NCBI GenBank assembly: GCA_937998645.1
Contig: CALLCZ010000049.1
Location: 1-32,038, forward strand
Source of the DNA: an uncultured Gammaproteobacteria bacterium
GTDB lineage: Bacteria > Pseudomonadota > Gammaproteobacteria > SZUA-229
Reading direction: 5' to 3'
DNA: 32,038 nucleotides
The notes under the pieces were generated by a model, which searched no databases, had not been told where the DNA came from, and saw only the letters and a program-made list of their open reading frames with translations. Below, piece after piece: positions 1 through 8,948 of the stretch. Numbering within the stretch: the first letter of the stretch is position 1; the number at the start of each line of letters is the position of its first letter. The position numbers and the translations under genes are program-made.

Positions 1-644
1 CGCTGGCGGATTTTCATGACATCGCCGGCTTTTTCCACTTTTAACTTACCCAGGAAAGACATGCCCAGCAGAATCGGGCCGGGATGATCGCCGTCGATGA
101 CCATGGCCTCGACGTTTCTTTGTTTGATTTTTCCTAGCGATACTGATTTCAGTCGGACACGGTAGCCTTTTACGTTGTCAGAAGCAGTGCTTATGACGAC
201 GCTTTCTCCATTCATGCGGTAATCCACGCCCAGTTGTTTTGCCTGCGTTTTATTCATTGCCACCGTGGTCGCACCCGTATCAAGCAAAAAACGCACGCTA
301 CGTCCGTTGATGGCACCGACTGAACGAAACATGCCACGGTCATCAGCATATATTTTTTCTTCCTGGTGCTCGGGTTTTGCATAACTCAGCGATATTGTGC
401 CACCCGGCTTATAAATTTTTTGTTTACCATCAACTGCGAGCACAGCCTGTTTACTGTCAGCATCAATCAGTTTTACACCCTCAGGACTGGTCTGACCAAT
501 CGACAGGGTACGGCGCTGGCCATCAATCATCACCATCGCTTTACCGCCAAACAGCGCCTGCACCTCTATCTGCGACACTGCAAGAGCAGTGCCCGGTGCC
601 GCTATCGCTGCAGCCGTTAACAAAATACTGAAAATGTTTCGCAT
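1..644 (-). CDS. Secreted retropepsin-like aspartic protease (clan AA, TIGR02281-type), 3' end outside window
   Basis: The frame was read directly on the minus strand from an ATG at 644 to the window edge (214 codons seen, no stop). It begins with a Sec-type signal peptide (about residues 1-22, ending in ALA), followed by a small beta-rich N-terminal part and a retropepsin-like core. The core carries the single catalytic motif FLLDTGATT and, further on, a hydrophobic stretch ending in ILLGMSFLG, the usual flap and C-terminal signature of clan AA bacterial aspartic proteases. Such proteins are expected to act as dimers in the periplasm or at the membrane; the substrate is unknown. The ATG overlaps the pgpA stop by one base (TGATG), so translation is probably coupled to pgpA. 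The C-terminus is missing from the window. Confidence 0.85.
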   Translation of the reverse strand, partial: MRNIFSILLTAAAIAAPGTALAVSQIEVQALFGGKAMVMIDGQRRTLSIGQTSPEGVKLIDADSKQAVLAVDGKQKIYKPGGTISLSYAKPEHQEEKIYADDRGMFRSVGAINGRSVRFLLDTGATTVAMNKTQAKQLGVDYRMNGESVVISTASDNVKGYRVRLKSVSLGKIKQRNVEAMVIDGDHPGPILLGMSFLGKLKVEKAGDVMKIRQ

Positions 645-1123
645 CACAATAGCTGAAAATAAAGTAATCCCTGTATGATTGCCAACGCAACAATGCCGGC
701 AACGACATCGTCTACCATAATACCCATGCCACCCGTTATGTTCCTGTCAAACCAGGAAATCGGCCAGGGCTTTATCGCATCCAGCAGCCTGAACAATACG
801 AAGCCGACTATGATTAGCTGCCAGCCTTCAGGCGCCGCGATCATGGTAATTAAATAGCCTACAATCTCGTCAAAAACAATGGATGGGTGGTCATGTACAC
901 CGAGTTTTTCAGCGGCGTAGGCACAGATCCATATACCTGCAATAAACAGGCAGGTTGTAATCAGCAGGTAGCTGATCAACGGCAACGGTTGCATCAGCAT
1001 ATAAAGCGGTATCGCTATCAGGGTACCTGCCGTGCCCGGGGCCTTTGGCGCAAGGCCGCTGCCGAAGCCGACAGCGATCAGCACGACGGGATCCTTGAGA
1101 TGATTAAAACTGATGCCATTCAT
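644..1123 (-). CDS. pgpA: Phosphatidylglycerophosphatase A
   Basis: 159 aa, the usual length for PgpA, an inner-membrane enzyme that removes phosphate from phosphatidylglycerophosphate to give phosphatidylglycerol. Family marks are visible: the N-terminal GSGLAPKAPGTAGTL segment, the acidic IVFDEIVGYLITM motif, the LLDAIKPWP motif and the C-terminal MVDDVVAGI segment, with several hydrophobic helices between them. The start ATG lies in a four-base ATGA overlap with the thiL stop, and its own stop overlaps the next ATG by one base, so it sits in the middle of a tightly coupled gene string. thiL-pgpA adjacency is common in gammaproteobacteria. Nothing unusual is seen in the protein. Confidence 0.96.
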   Translation of the reverse strand: MNGISFNHLKDPVVLIAVGFGSGLAPKAPGTAGTLIAIPLYMLMQPLPLISYLLITTCLFIAGIWICAYAAEKLGVHDHPSIVFDEIVGYLITMIAAPEGWQLIIVGFVLFRLLDAIKPWPISWFDRNITGGMGIMVDDVVAGIVALAIIQGLLYFQLL

Positions 1124-2091
1124 TTGATGAAATGCTCGTAGCCGCCCCGGCCAGGTAAATATTTTGCGCCCGTGTTATCAACGATATTCAACGCTGTGTG
1201 TTCCTCGATCACGCCTATGCGTGTAAGCGCTAGCGAGATTTCACTGGCGGTTTGCATAAGTTCGTTCTCGTGTTCGGGATTAACCACGAGGCATAGCTCG
1301 TAATCATCGCCCCCTGACAGCACCATTTCCCAGTCCACATCGTTCCTGTTAATTGAATTCTCAACCAGTTGATGTGACAGGGGTACACTGTCTATATTGA
1401 CTGTAGCACCGCAATTACTGGCTTCAAGCACATGCCCCAGATCAGCAACCAGTCCATCTGATATATCGATTGCACATTTACAGTAGGCCGACGCCTTCAT
1501 CCCCAGATCCACCCTGGCTTGCGGTCGATTGAGTCGATTGACCAGCCAGGCCGTATTCGCATCAATGGTCTGCCCCTGTTGCAGAATCCTCAACCCTGCC
1601 GCAGCGTCACCCAGCGTTCCGGAAACATATATAACATCGCCAGGCCTGGCGCCATCTCTACGCATGATGTTATCGGGCTCAATAAAGCCCATCGCCTGCA
1701 CAGTCATGCTCAATGGACCCTGCGTGGTGTCTCCGCCAATCAGCTGTACATGGTATTTGTCCGCCGTCTTTCTGAAACTGTCAGAAAAGGATTTAATCCA
1801 GCTTTCATCGACTCGAGGCAGTGACAGGGCAAGCGTAAGCCAGGCTGGCTCTGCACCCATAGCCGCAAGGTCGCTCAGGTTGACTGCAATTGCCTTACAG
1901 GCGATATCTGCTGGTGAAGTGTCAGAGGGGAAATGTACGCCATCTACTAGCGTGTCGGTTGTAATTGCCAGCTGTTTACCTTCAGGCACAGACACAATTG
2001 CACAATCATCGCCAATACCAAGCAAAACCTCTTTTCGGCTAGATGGCGATAAAAAATAGGTGTTAATTAAATTAAATTCACCCAGTACCAT
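1120..2091 (-). CDS. thiL: Thiamine-monophosphate kinase
   Basis: 323 aa, a normal length for ThiL, which phosphorylates thiamine monophosphate to thiamine diphosphate with ATP. The order of motifs is typical of the PurM/AIR-synthase-like fold: GIGDDCAIV near residue 26, TDTLVDGVHF, the GGDTTQGPLS metal/ATP loop, SGTLGDAAAGL, the IDISDGLVADLGH motif and a C-terminal LSGGDDYELCLVV strand. The start ATG overlaps the nusB stop codon by one base (TAATG), and the 3' end overlaps pgpA by four bases. Position between nusB and pgpA matches the conserved gammaproteobacterial arrangement. Confidence 0.97.
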   Translation of the reverse strand: MVLGEFNLINTYFLSPSSRKEVLLGIGDDCAIVSVPEGKQLAITTDTLVDGVHFPSDTSPADIACKAIAVNLSDLAAMGAEPAWLTLALSLPRVDESWIKSFSDSFRKTADKYHVQLIGGDTTQGPLSMTVQAMGFIEPDNIMRRDGARPGDVIYVSGTLGDAAAGLRILQQGQTIDANTAWLVNRLNRPQARVDLGMKASAYCKCAIDISDGLVADLGHVLEASNCGATVNIDSVPLSHQLVENSINRNDVDWEMVLSGGDDYELCLVVNPEHENELMQTASEISLALTRIGVIEEHTALNIVDNTGAKYLPGRGGYEHFIK

Positions 2092-2534
2092 TACACAGAT
2101 GCTGTTTCGTGCGTTCTGGTATCGCGTGCAACCTTGTCCAGCACCGCATTAACGAAGGTGTGGCTTTTCTCGGCACAAAATTTCTTTGCCAGGACGACGG
2201 CCTCGTTGAGCACGACCCGGTAAGGTACATCGGGGCGCTTGATGAATTCATAGCCGGCTATACGAAGAATGGCACGCTCGACCGGATCAACAGAATTGAT
2301 GCTGCGTGGCATGTGCTTTTCAAGTTCGGCATCAATCGATGACAGTTCCTGCAACACACCCAGCAGTAGTTCAGCAAAGTATTCCTGATCGACATTTTTC
2401 ATATCGTTCTCTTCAATGAACTGCTGCTCGATACGATCGATATCATCAGCCGTCATTTGCCACTGATACAAGGCCTGCATCGCAAGACGCCTCGCCTTGC
2501 CTCGCGCCTTGGCAAGACCTGTATTATCAGACAT
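2091..2534 (-). CDS. nusB: Transcription antitermination factor NusB
   Basis: 147 aa all-helical RNA-binding protein that, with NusE (S10), binds boxA RNA in rRNA antitermination. Recognisable segments are ARRLAMQALYQWQMT at the N-terminus, the central helix with PRSINSVDPVERAILRIA, and the C-terminal PYRVVLNEAVVLAKKFC followed by SHTFVNAVLDKVA. It begins eight bases after the ribH stop, and its stop shares one base with the thiL start. The ribH-nusB pairing is standard in proteobacteria and in the sequence appears as one transcription unit. Confidence 0.97.
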   Translation of the reverse strand: MSDNTGLAKARGKARRLAMQALYQWQMTADDIDRIEQQFIEENDMKNVDQEYFAELLLGVLQELSSIDAELEKHMPRSINSVDPVERAILRIAGYEFIKRPDVPYRVVLNEAVVLAKKFCAEKSHTFVNAVLDKVARDTRTHETASV

Positions 2535-2542
2535 AAGAGCTT

Positions 2543-3016
2543 TTAATCCAGCTGGCTCATCAGGTTGACCATTTCAATGGCGCCGGCAGCAGCCTCAGAT
2601 CCCTTGTTGCCCGCTTTTGTACCGGCACGTTCGATAGCCTGTTCGATCGAGTCGGTGGTCAGAATACCATTTATAACTGGTATACCATGATCGAGCGCAA
2701 TGGCTGAAAGGCCTTTGGCCGACTCATTGGCGACGATATCAAAATGAGGTGTTGCACCCCTGATAACGGCACCAAGCGCGATGATTGCATTGTAGTTTCC
2801 GGTTTGCGCCAGCCCCTGAACAACAACAGGAATTTCAAATGCACCGGGGGTTTTCACAACGGTAATCGCTGATTCTTCCACACCACTGCGTTTCAGTGTA
2901 TCAATGGCGCCTGCCAGCAGGCTCTCAACAACAAAACCGTTAAAGCGCGCACAAACGATTGCAAACCGGCCCTGCGAATACTGCAAACTGCCTTCAATAG
3001 AATTTATCTGACTCAT
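2543..3016 (-). CDS. ribH: 6,7-dimethyl-8-ribityllumazine synthase
   Basis: 157 aa. RibH condenses 5-amino-6-ribitylaminouracil with 3,4-dihydroxy-2-butanone 4-phosphate to form ribityllumazine, normally as a large cytoplasmic oligomer. Visible substrate-binding segments are [29 protein letters not shown], the phosphate-binding [14 protein letters not shown] loop with its conserved His, and [16 protein letters not shown] towards the C-terminus. It starts two bases after the ribBA-like gene stops, so translation is probably coupled. It works with the neighbouring riboflavin synthase, RibB domain and RibD encoded in the same strand run. Confidence 0.97.
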   Translation of the reverse strand: MSQINSIEGSLQYSQGRFAIVCARFNGFVVESLLAGAIDTLKRSGVEESAITVVKTPGAFEIPVVVQGLAQTGNYNAIIALGAVIRGATPHFDIVANESAKGLSAIALDHGIPVINGILTTDSIEQAIERAGTKAGNKGSEAAAGAIEMVNLMSQLD

Positions 3017-3018
3017 AA

Positions 3019-4125
3019 CTAGTTTTCATCTCCACTAACATATTCAACAATTTCCAGGCCGAAGCCCGCAAGACCATGGTAGACCTTTGGTGCAGACATC
3101 AAACGCATTTTCCTTACACCGAGATCCATCAGGATTTGCGCACCAACACCATCCTGGCGCAAGTCAGGCTTCTGCTCCACTGCTTCACTCTCAGCAGTTG
3201 GATGACGCAGCATCCAGTTGATGATTGCGTTCTCTTCTTCCGGCTGGCGAATGATTACAACCACACCATTATCAGAAGATTGAGCCACCTGTTTTAATGC
3301 AGATCGCAACGGCCAGCCTTTTGTATGTGTCGAGCCAAGTAAATCCACCAGGGTATTCTCGACATGCACCCTGACCAGCACCGGTTCACCATTATCTATA
3401 CTGCCGTGCACCAGTGCGAAGTGCAGGCCACCATCCAGACTGTTCTGGTAGGCATGTAAACGAAAATCTCCAAACTCGGTTGCAAAATCACTTTCGACAA
3501 CCCGTTCCACGGTCTTTTCATTTTTGATCTTGTAACTGATCAGATCCTCGATGGTGCCGATCTTGAGATCGTGCTGTTCTGCAAAACTCTCAAGATCGGG
3601 CCGCCTTGCCATGGTGCCATCCTCGTTGAGAATTTCGACGATAACCGCACTGGGTTCATGACCTGCAAGCCGCGCCAGGTCGCAACCGGCTTCGGTATGC
3701 CCTGCCCTGACCAGCACGCCACCCGGCTGCGCCATCAGTGGAAAAATATGCCCGGGCTGCACGATGTCATTCGGACCGGCATCCTGCTTCACTGCAGCCC
3801 CGATGGTTGTGGCGCGGTCTGCTGCCGATATGCCGGTGGTTACGCCTTCAGCAGCTTCGATGGAAACGGTAAAGTTTGTGCCATGCAGGTCACCGGTAGA
3901 GCCAACCATCAGCGGCAGCTTCAATTGCTGGCAGCGCTCCTGTGTCAGTGTAAGGCAAATAAGTCCGCGGCCATAACGCGCCATGAAATTAATATCTTCA
4001 GCACTGGCAAGACTCGCTGCCATTACCAGATCGCCTTCGTTTTCACGATCCTCATCGTCCATGATAATCACCATTTTTCCCTGGCGAAAATCTTCAATAA
4101 TCTCTTCTATCGAATTCAACTTCAT
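3019..4125 (-). CDS. ribB: 3,4-dihydroxy-2-butanone 4-phosphate synthase with degenerate GTP cyclohydrolase II-like domain (RibBX type)
   Basis: 368 aa. Residues 1 to about 200 form a full RibB domain ([12 protein letters not shown] metal/substrate motif, [23 protein letters not shown]), which converts ribulose 5-phosphate to the four-carbon unit for RibH. Residues about 205-365 align in outline with GTP cyclohydrolase II (start at [14 protein letters not shown]; later [13 protein letters not shown]), but the three zinc-binding cysteines of active RibA (within SECLTGD...RCDCG in E. coli) are absent: the segment reads [17 protein letters not shown]. The RQEGRN catalytic stretch is also changed, to RQPEEENA. 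Hybrid RibBX proteins lacking RibA activity are known in proteobacteria. I therefore infer that only the RibB reaction is retained and a separate RibA exists elsewhere. Two-base gap to ribH, 16-base gap from ribE. Confidence 0.93.
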   Translation of the reverse strand: MKLNSIEEIIEDFRQGKMVIIMDDEDRENEGDLVMAASLASAEDINFMARYGRGLICLTLTQERCQQLKLPLMVGSTGDLHGTNFTVSIEAAEGVTTGISAADRATTIGAAVKQDAGPNDIVQPGHIFPLMAQPGGVLVRAGHTEAGCDLARLAGHEPSAVIVEILNEDGTMARRPDLESFAEQHDLKIGTIEDLISYKIKNEKTVERVVESDFATEFGDFRLHAYQNSLDGGLHFALVHGSIDNGEPVLVRVHVENTLVDLLGSTHTKGWPLRSALKQVAQSSDNGVVVIIRQPEEENAIINWMLRHPTAESEAVEQKPDLRQDGVGAQILMDLGVRKMRLMSAPKVYHGLAGFGLEIVEYVSGDEN

Positions 4126-4141
4126 ATGTACCAGCCTGCGA

Positions 4142-4795
4142 CTATTTCACGAAACCTGTTCGAGTCAGCAACTCCATGTTGACCTTATCTTTATCCCTGT
4201 CATCCATATTCAGCAGCAGGGTTTCGAGATAACGCGCCACCAGATCGACTTCGAGATTGACTTTTGTTCCTTTGGTGTAATGCTGAATGACCGTACGCTC
4301 CTGCGTATGCGGTACGATGTTCAATCCAACGACACAATTATCGACCGAATTGACCGTCAGGCTGGTGCCATCGATACAGATCGATCCCTTTACCGCGATA
4401 TATTTTTTCAACTCAGACGGCACTTCTATTTCCAGACGGATAGAGCGTGCATCCCCGGTTTTGCTAACAACCGTACCCAGGCCATCGACATGGCCACTGA
4501 CAAGGTGACCGCCCATGCGTGTCGTCGGCAACATGGCCTTTTCCAGGTTGACAGCACCCCCTGTTTTCAGGTCTTTCAGTGATGTTAATGAAATGGTTTC
4601 ATTGGATACATCCGCCGAAAACGAAGCGGACTCGAACTCGATAACCGTAAGACAGACACCGTTGACAGCGATGCTATCACCGAGTTGAACATCGCTCATA
4701 TCGAGACTGCCGCCATCTATGACGAAACGCAAATCCCCGCCCATCGGTTCGATGCGTTTTACTGCGCCAACGGCTTCGATTATTCCAGTAAACAT
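4142..4795 (-). CDS. ribE: Riboflavin synthase, alpha subunit
   Basis: 217 aa protein starting MFTGIIEAVG, the near-invariant N-terminus of riboflavin synthase. Two tandem lumazine-binding half-domains are visible: the first with LGDSIAVNGVCLTV (about residues 38-51) and FSADVSNETI, the second with GHLVSGHVDG and SICIDGTSLTVNSV. It dismutates two ribityllumazine molecules to riboflavin plus the RibH substrate. In E. coli the same enzyme is also called RibC. The gene lies between the proteasome-like gene (seven-base gap) and the RibBX gene (16-base gap) and is clearly part of the riboflavin cluster. The C-terminal tail beyond ETLL is a little longer than usual. Confidence 0.97.
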   Translation of the reverse strand: MFTGIIEAVGAVKRIEPMGGDLRFVIDGGSLDMSDVQLGDSIAVNGVCLTVIEFESASFSADVSNETISLTSLKDLKTGGAVNLEKAMLPTTRMGGHLVSGHVDGLGTVVSKTGDARSIRLEIEVPSELKKYIAVKGSICIDGTSLTVNSVDNCVVGLNIVPHTQERTVIQHYTKGTKVNLEVDLVARYLETLLLNMDDRDKDKVNMELLTRTGFVK

Positions 4796-4802
4796 GTTGA
4801 GA

Positions 4803-5393
4803 TTATCCCGAGACAGACTTGAGTTTTATCAGGTCCACAGTGTAACTGCTCATCGGCATGGCCGAAGCATTATTAAACTCTGCACCTGCCGTGACGCCCG
4901 CTTTGGCAATTTCTTCAGCCGAATCGAGCATGTCGTACACGGCATACATGGCGCCCAGCGCATATTCGGAGCCGGAACCTATCGCCCAGAACTTTTTATA
5001 CTCACACACTTCACGCAATGAATGCACGCCAAAGATCCCATGTGGGCAGGCGATCAGGGCATCGATCTGTGTTGATTCATAGGGATCGTCATCTTCATCC
5101 TTTGCATTGAGGAAGTATTTGTCCTTCAATATCGGATGCAGTAAACGGAATGTTTCAAATACAGCAAGGCGCGATGAAAAATCCACCTTGATCTCATCCT
5201 GCCTGAAGATACTTTCCATAACGAGCTGATGAGCAGCACTGCCAACAATACCGAGGTAACTGTCATCATGCATGAGAATCTTGTCATGACTGGCTTCATA
5301 ATCTGCGCCCATGCGCAAATCACCGAAACTGGTCAGGCTATCTGCCGCAATGCAAACCTTGCCGCCTTTTTTTACTACCACAACCGTAGACAT
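4803..5393 (-). CDS. Proteasome beta-subunit-like Ntn hydrolase (BPH/HslV-like)
   Basis: 196 aa. After loss of Met1 the N-terminus reads STVVVVKKGGKVCIAADSL, which lines up with the mature HslV start (TTIVSVRRNGHVVIAGD): a predicted N-terminal nucleophile (Ser, where HslV has Thr), a Lys in the first hairpin and an Asp equivalent to the conserved IAGD. A central glycine-rich GSGSEYALGAMYA segment matches the proteasome-fold GSG motif. This resembles the 'betaproteobacterial proteasome homologue' (BPH) rather than true HslV, and no hslU ATPase is nearby. A GGAG ribosome site precedes the ATG by five bases. It sits seven bases upstream of riboflavin synthase in the same direction. Substrates are unknown and I do not infer a riboflavin role from position alone. 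Confidence 0.8.
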   Translation of the reverse strand: MSTVVVVKKGGKVCIAADSLTSFGDLRMGADYEASHDKILMHDDSYLGIVGSAAHQLVMESIFRQDEIKVDFSSRLAVFETFRLLHPILKDKYFLNAKDEDDDPYESTQIDALIACPHGIFGVHSLREVCEYKKFWAIGSGSEYALGAMYAVYDMLDSAEEIAKAGVTAGAEFNNASAMPMSSYTVDLIKLKSVSG

Positions 5394-5943
5394 ACTTGCT
5401 CCAGTTAATTACTTTTGTTGGTTTTCCCAAAATACAGCGGAATGCCCATGATAACACCCTGACAACACAGGGAATATTAGTCCGCAAATAAACGCGAATA
5501 CACGCAAATTATAAAAACAAATCATCCACGGATGAACGCTGATGAACACAGATTTAACTGTGCGTGAATACGCCACCGACTAAAGCCGGTGGCTTCAGGT
5601 TACGACTAAAAGCCGGATTTATCGACCATACGGTCGACTGCCTCCATCTCCCAAAACTGGGAGAGGGTTGGGGTGAGGGTTCATGGTGCTACCTCGACGC
5701 ATATCACCCCTCATCCCAACCTTCTCCCCTCAAGGGGAGAAGGAGCATAAATATATAGACCGCCTAAAGGCGTGGGATTTTAAATCCCCTATTCAAAGAC
5801 ATTAAAATATCCTTATCTGCGTTCATCTGCGTTCATCTGTGGACTAAAGTTTTTATTTGCGTTCATTAGCGGACAAAACCTCAGTAGCCTTATGGCAGTC
5901 ACTTAAATCCTTACCACCATGATGTGATGATGTCTCTCTTTGG
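5394..5943. repeat. Gene-free gap filled with nested inverted repeats (PATE/IS200-IS605-end-like and dispersed-repeat modules)
   Basis: No coding region is convincing here. Outermost arms run at about 5480-5510 and 5851-5872 (imperfect). Inside lie arms at 5525-5553 and 5815-5843, inverted copies with 26 of 29 bases matching, built from repeats of TGATGAACGC-like units. Further in are a left hairpin at 5572-5593 (seven-base stem, loop containing CTAAAG) and right hairpins at 5761-5772 and 5774-5788, resembling subterminal hairpins of IS200/IS605 elements. The core holds two facing arms at about 5643-5680 and 5705-5743 rich in GGGTTGGGGTGAGGGT-type sequence, a motif seen dispersed in many proteobacteria. 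The block separates ribD from the downstream part of the riboflavin operon. Confidence 0.7.
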
Positions 5944-7038
5944 TTAATTGCTGGCTGGGACAGCAGTGACACGCAAATCCTTGCCAACATGCCGAACATC
6001 CTTGATGTCCAGCCTGATTCTGTCAGCCATATGTTCCAGCCCGGGAATGCTAAACAGTCCCCTGGCATCACAGCCCATAATATGCGGTGCCAGATAGACA
6101 ACGATTTCATCAACCAGTTTGCTGTTTAGCAATGCACCGCACAGAGTTGCTCCTGCCTCGACATGCACTTCGTTAGCCTGTAAGCCTGACAGCCAGCCCA
6201 TCACCTTGTGCAGATCCAGCCTGCCGTCAAGCGCATCGAGCTTTACAACATCGCAGGAAAGGTTTCCACTATCCCGCTTCGTCGTCAGCACAGTTGTTTT
6301 GCCTTCCAGCGTCAGCATCCTCGCGCCGGGTGGAAACCGCAGCCGACTGTCCAGTACCACGCGGTGAGGTTGCCTGACATCAGCTTCAATACCTGGCTGT
6401 ATCGCCGACAGGCGTACATTGAGCGATGGATCATCATCAATCACCGTATCGACACCCGTCAGTATCACCGAGCTTCTGGCTCGCAAGCCTTGCACATCGG
6501 CGCGCGCCGCCTCGCCGGTGATCCACTGGCTTTCACCGGATGCCATCGCAGTACGGCCATCCAGGCTTGCCGCCATCTTGATGCGCACATACGGTCGCCC
6601 GCTTTCCATGCGCTTGATAAAGCCAGGGTTGATGGCTCTGGCAGCCTGTTCGAGCAAGCCACTTTCGACATCGATTCCATGCTTGCGCAAATGATCAAAC
6701 CCGCCGCCTGCTACTTCAGGATTCGGGTCCTGCATTGCAGCAATCACCCGTGAAACACCGGCATTAACCAGCGCTGCGGCACATGGCGGAGTTTTGCCAT
6801 GATGACTGCACGGCTCCAGGCTGACATACACGGTCGCGCCGGCAGCCTGGGCGCCGGCCTGCTGCAAGGCCAGTATTTCCGCATGCGGCTCACCTGCAGT
6901 CCGGTGCCAGCCTTCTCCAACAATATTGTCGTCTTTAACAATGACACAACCAACACGCGGATTGGGATCGGTTGTGTATAAACCACGCTCGGCCAAACGC
7001 AACGCACGTTGCATGAACTCTGTATCGTGCCGGGCCAT
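5944..7038 (-). CDS. ribD: Bifunctional diaminohydroxyphosphoribosylaminopyrimidine deaminase / 5-amino-6-(5-phosphoribosylamino)uracil reductase
   Basis: 364 aa, the usual two-domain RibD. The N-terminal deaminase (residues 1 to about 145) has the zinc site of the cytidine-deaminase fold: HAEILAL, then PCSHHGKTPPC. The C-terminal reductase (about 150-364) starts RPYVRIKMAASLDGRTA and has SQWITGEAARADVQGLRARSS and a glycine-rich VEAGATLCGALL NADPH-binding stretch. It carries out the second and third steps of riboflavin synthesis in the cytoplasm. It begins six bases after nrdR, as in many gammaproteobacteria. Its 3' side is followed not by ribE directly but by a repeat-filled gap of 550 bases. 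Confidence 0.97.
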   Translation of the reverse strand: MARHDTEFMQRALRLAERGLYTTDPNPRVGCVIVKDDNIVGEGWHRTAGEPHAEILALQQAGAQAAGATVYVSLEPCSHHGKTPPCAAALVNAGVSRVIAAMQDPNPEVAGGGFDHLRKHGIDVESGLLEQAARAINPGFIKRMESGRPYVRIKMAASLDGRTAMASGESQWITGEAARADVQGLRARSSVILTGVDTVIDDDPSLNVRLSAIQPGIEADVRQPHRVVLDSRLRFPPGARMLTLEGKTTVLTTKRDSGNLSCDVVKLDALDGRLDLHKVMGWLSGLQANEVHVEAGATLCGALLNSKLVDEIVVYLAPHIMGCDARGLFSIPGLEHMADRIRLDIKDVRHVGKDLRVTAVPASN

Positions 7039-7044
7039 AAAGAT

Positions 7045-7518
7045 TTACTTGATTTTTTTCTTTGGTGTCTTCTGCTCAAGACGTTCAACGGCTTCGCGAA
7101 ACGCATTGACATCACCAAAATCAAGATAAACGGAGGCAAAGCGTATATAGGCAACATGGTCCATTGTCAGTAACTCGTCCATAACCCAGTCACCTATCTT
7201 TGCAGACTCGACTTCACGCTCTCCTGCAGCCATCAGGTTATGCTTGATACGATTGAGCGCCTCATCAATTTGCTCTATTGCAACCGGGCGTTTTTCCAGC
7301 GCACGCATGACGCCACCACGTAGCTTATCTTCCTTGAACGGCACCCTGCTGCCGTCGTGCTTAACGATACGGGGCATGTTCAATTCAGCATTTTCATAGG
7401 TCGTAAAGCGCTCGCCGCATTCCGGACATTCTCGTCTCCTGCGGACCTGGTCACCTTCGTTGGACAAACGCGAATCGACTACGCGTGTATCAGGTGCTGA
7501 ACAAAACGGGCAATGCAT
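7045..7518 (-). CDS. nrdR: Transcriptional repressor NrdR
   Basis: 157 aa. The N-terminal zinc ribbon is complete (CPFC at residues 3-6 and CPEC around 31-34, with [17 protein letters not shown] between), followed by an ATP-cone domain ([15 protein letters not shown] onward, later [11 protein letters not shown]). NrdR senses nucleotides through the ATP cone and represses ribonucleotide reductase genes. The gene is in the conserved glyA-nrdR-ribD order, 47 bases after glyA and six before ribD. The C-terminus ends in a lysine-rich tail. No NrdR boxes were identified in this window. Confidence 0.97.
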   Translation of the reverse strand: MHCPFCSAPDTRVVDSRLSNEGDQVRRRRECPECGERFTTYENAELNMPRIVKHDGSRVPFKEDKLRGGVMRALEKRPVAIEQIDEALNRIKHNLMAAGEREVESAKIGDWVMDELLTMDHVAYIRFASVYLDFGDVNAFREAVERLEQKTPKKKIK

Positions 7519-7565
7519 ATTTTTATCATTTGGTTGTTATGGATGAAAAACGTTATCGGCAATGT

Positions 7566-8831
7566 TTATGCGTATACCGGCAAGCGCGCGCATATATCGC
7601 GCACCTGTTCACGCACCCTGGTAATCACAGCATTGTCTGCTGTAGAGCCTTGCATACTGTCAACGATATCGCACATCCAGCCAGCCAGCGCTTTCGAATC
7701 TTCTTCATTGAAACCGCGCGTTGTCATCGCAGGTGTGCCGATACGAATACCGCTGGTAACAAAGGGTGACTGCGGATCATTCGGTACCGCATTCTTGTTG
7801 ACGGTAATATTTGCTTCACCCAGCGCATTTTCCACATCCTTACCCGTCAGACCCTTGTCGATAAGATCCCACAGGAACAGATGATTATCAGTGCCGCCGG
7901 AAACAACTTTATAGCCACGTTGGATAACAACATCAGCCATTGCTCGCGCATTGGTAATAACCTGCTGCTGATAATCCTTGAAACCTTCTTCCTGTGCTTC
8001 AAGAAATGCCACTGCCTTGGCAGCAATCACATGCATCAATGGCCCGCCCTGGGTACCGGGAAAAATGGCGGAATTCAGTTTTTTCTCAAGATCAGGATTC
8101 GACTTTGCCAGGATGATGCCGCCGCGTGGACCGCGCAGCGTTTTATGGGTGGTCGATGTTGTCACATCGGCAATCTGCACCGGGCTTGGGTATAAACCGG
8201 CCGCAATCAATCCCGCGACATGCGCCATGTCGACCATAAGATAGGCGCCCACTGAATCTGCAATATCACGAAAACGCTGCCAGTCCATCACGCGTGAATA
8301 CGCTGAAAAACCGCCAACGATCATTTTAGGCTTGTGTTCTTCTGCCAGCTGTTGAATCTGGTCATAATCGACTTCACCGGTTTCATTGTTAAGCCCGTAC
8401 TGAACCGCATGGTAAATCTTGCCGGAGAAATTGACTTTGGAACCGTGTGTCAAATGACCGCCGTCAGCCAGCGACATGCCAAGCACGGTATCGCCGGGTT
8501 CACACAGGGTCATGTAAACAGCCGCATTGGCTTGCGAACCCGAGTGTGGCTGCACGTTTGCATAGTCGGCGCCAAACAACTGCTTGATGCGATCGATCGC
8601 CAGCTGTTCAGCTACATCGACGTTTTCACAGCCGCCATAATAACGACGCGCCGGGTAGCCTTCAGCATACTTGTTGGTCAGCACCGAACCCTGCGCCGCC
8701 ATCACGCGCGGGCTGGCATAATTTTCCGAAGCGATGAGTTCTATGTGTTCCTCCTGCCTGCGTTCCTCGTGCTGCATGGCTGCCCACAATGCTTCATCAT
8801 AGCCTTCGATCGTCATATCACTGGAAAACAT
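7566..8831 (-). CDS. glyA: Serine hydroxymethyltransferase
   Basis: 421 aa PLP enzyme that interconverts serine and glycine while charging tetrahydrofolate with a one-carbon unit. Typical signatures are [14 protein letters not shown] near the N-terminus, [29 protein letters not shown] and the PLP-lysine motif [15 protein letters not shown]. The length is typical. A GAGGGG ribosome site lies five bases before the ATG at 8831, supporting this start. It is the first gene of the minus-strand run and is divergent from ettA, with 176 bases between them. It supplies glycine and C1 units, and gene order to nrdR and ribD is conserved. Confidence 0.98.
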   Translation of the reverse strand: MFSSDMTIEGYDEALWAAMQHEERRQEEHIELIASENYASPRVMAAQGSVLTNKYAEGYPARRYYGGCENVDVAEQLAIDRIKQLFGADYANVQPHSGSQANAAVYMTLCEPGDTVLGMSLADGGHLTHGSKVNFSGKIYHAVQYGLNNETGEVDYDQIQQLAEEHKPKMIVGGFSAYSRVMDWQRFRDIADSVGAYLMVDMAHVAGLIAAGLYPSPVQIADVTTSTTHKTLRGPRGGIILAKSNPDLEKKLNSAIFPGTQGGPLMHVIAAKAVAFLEAQEEGFKDYQQQVITNARAMADVVIQRGYKVVSGGTDNHLFLWDLIDKGLTGKDVENALGEANITVNKNAVPNDPQSPFVTSGIRIGTPAMTTRGFNEEDSKALAGWMCDIVDSMQGSTADNAVITRVREQVRDICARLPVYA

Positions 8832-8948
8832 TGAAACCCCTCGTTACCTGAAAGGCCTGTATTATTGAATGCGGCCTGAAAAAAAGTGGCTTATCTTAAC
8901 AAATATGCCCTGTGGCCGCATGCCTGGCAGCGATTTAAACGGCCTGTT

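Noticed and set aside
4803..5393. Calling the Ntn hydrolase true HslV
   Set aside because: It has Ser rather than Thr at the mature N-terminus, is longer than HslV, and hslU is not adjacent; the proteasome-homologue (BPH) type fits better.
5564..5758. 64-codon frame between ribD and the proteasome-like gene
   Set aside because: It is made of the repeat modules (CCTTCTCCCC and related units) with no protein-like pattern.
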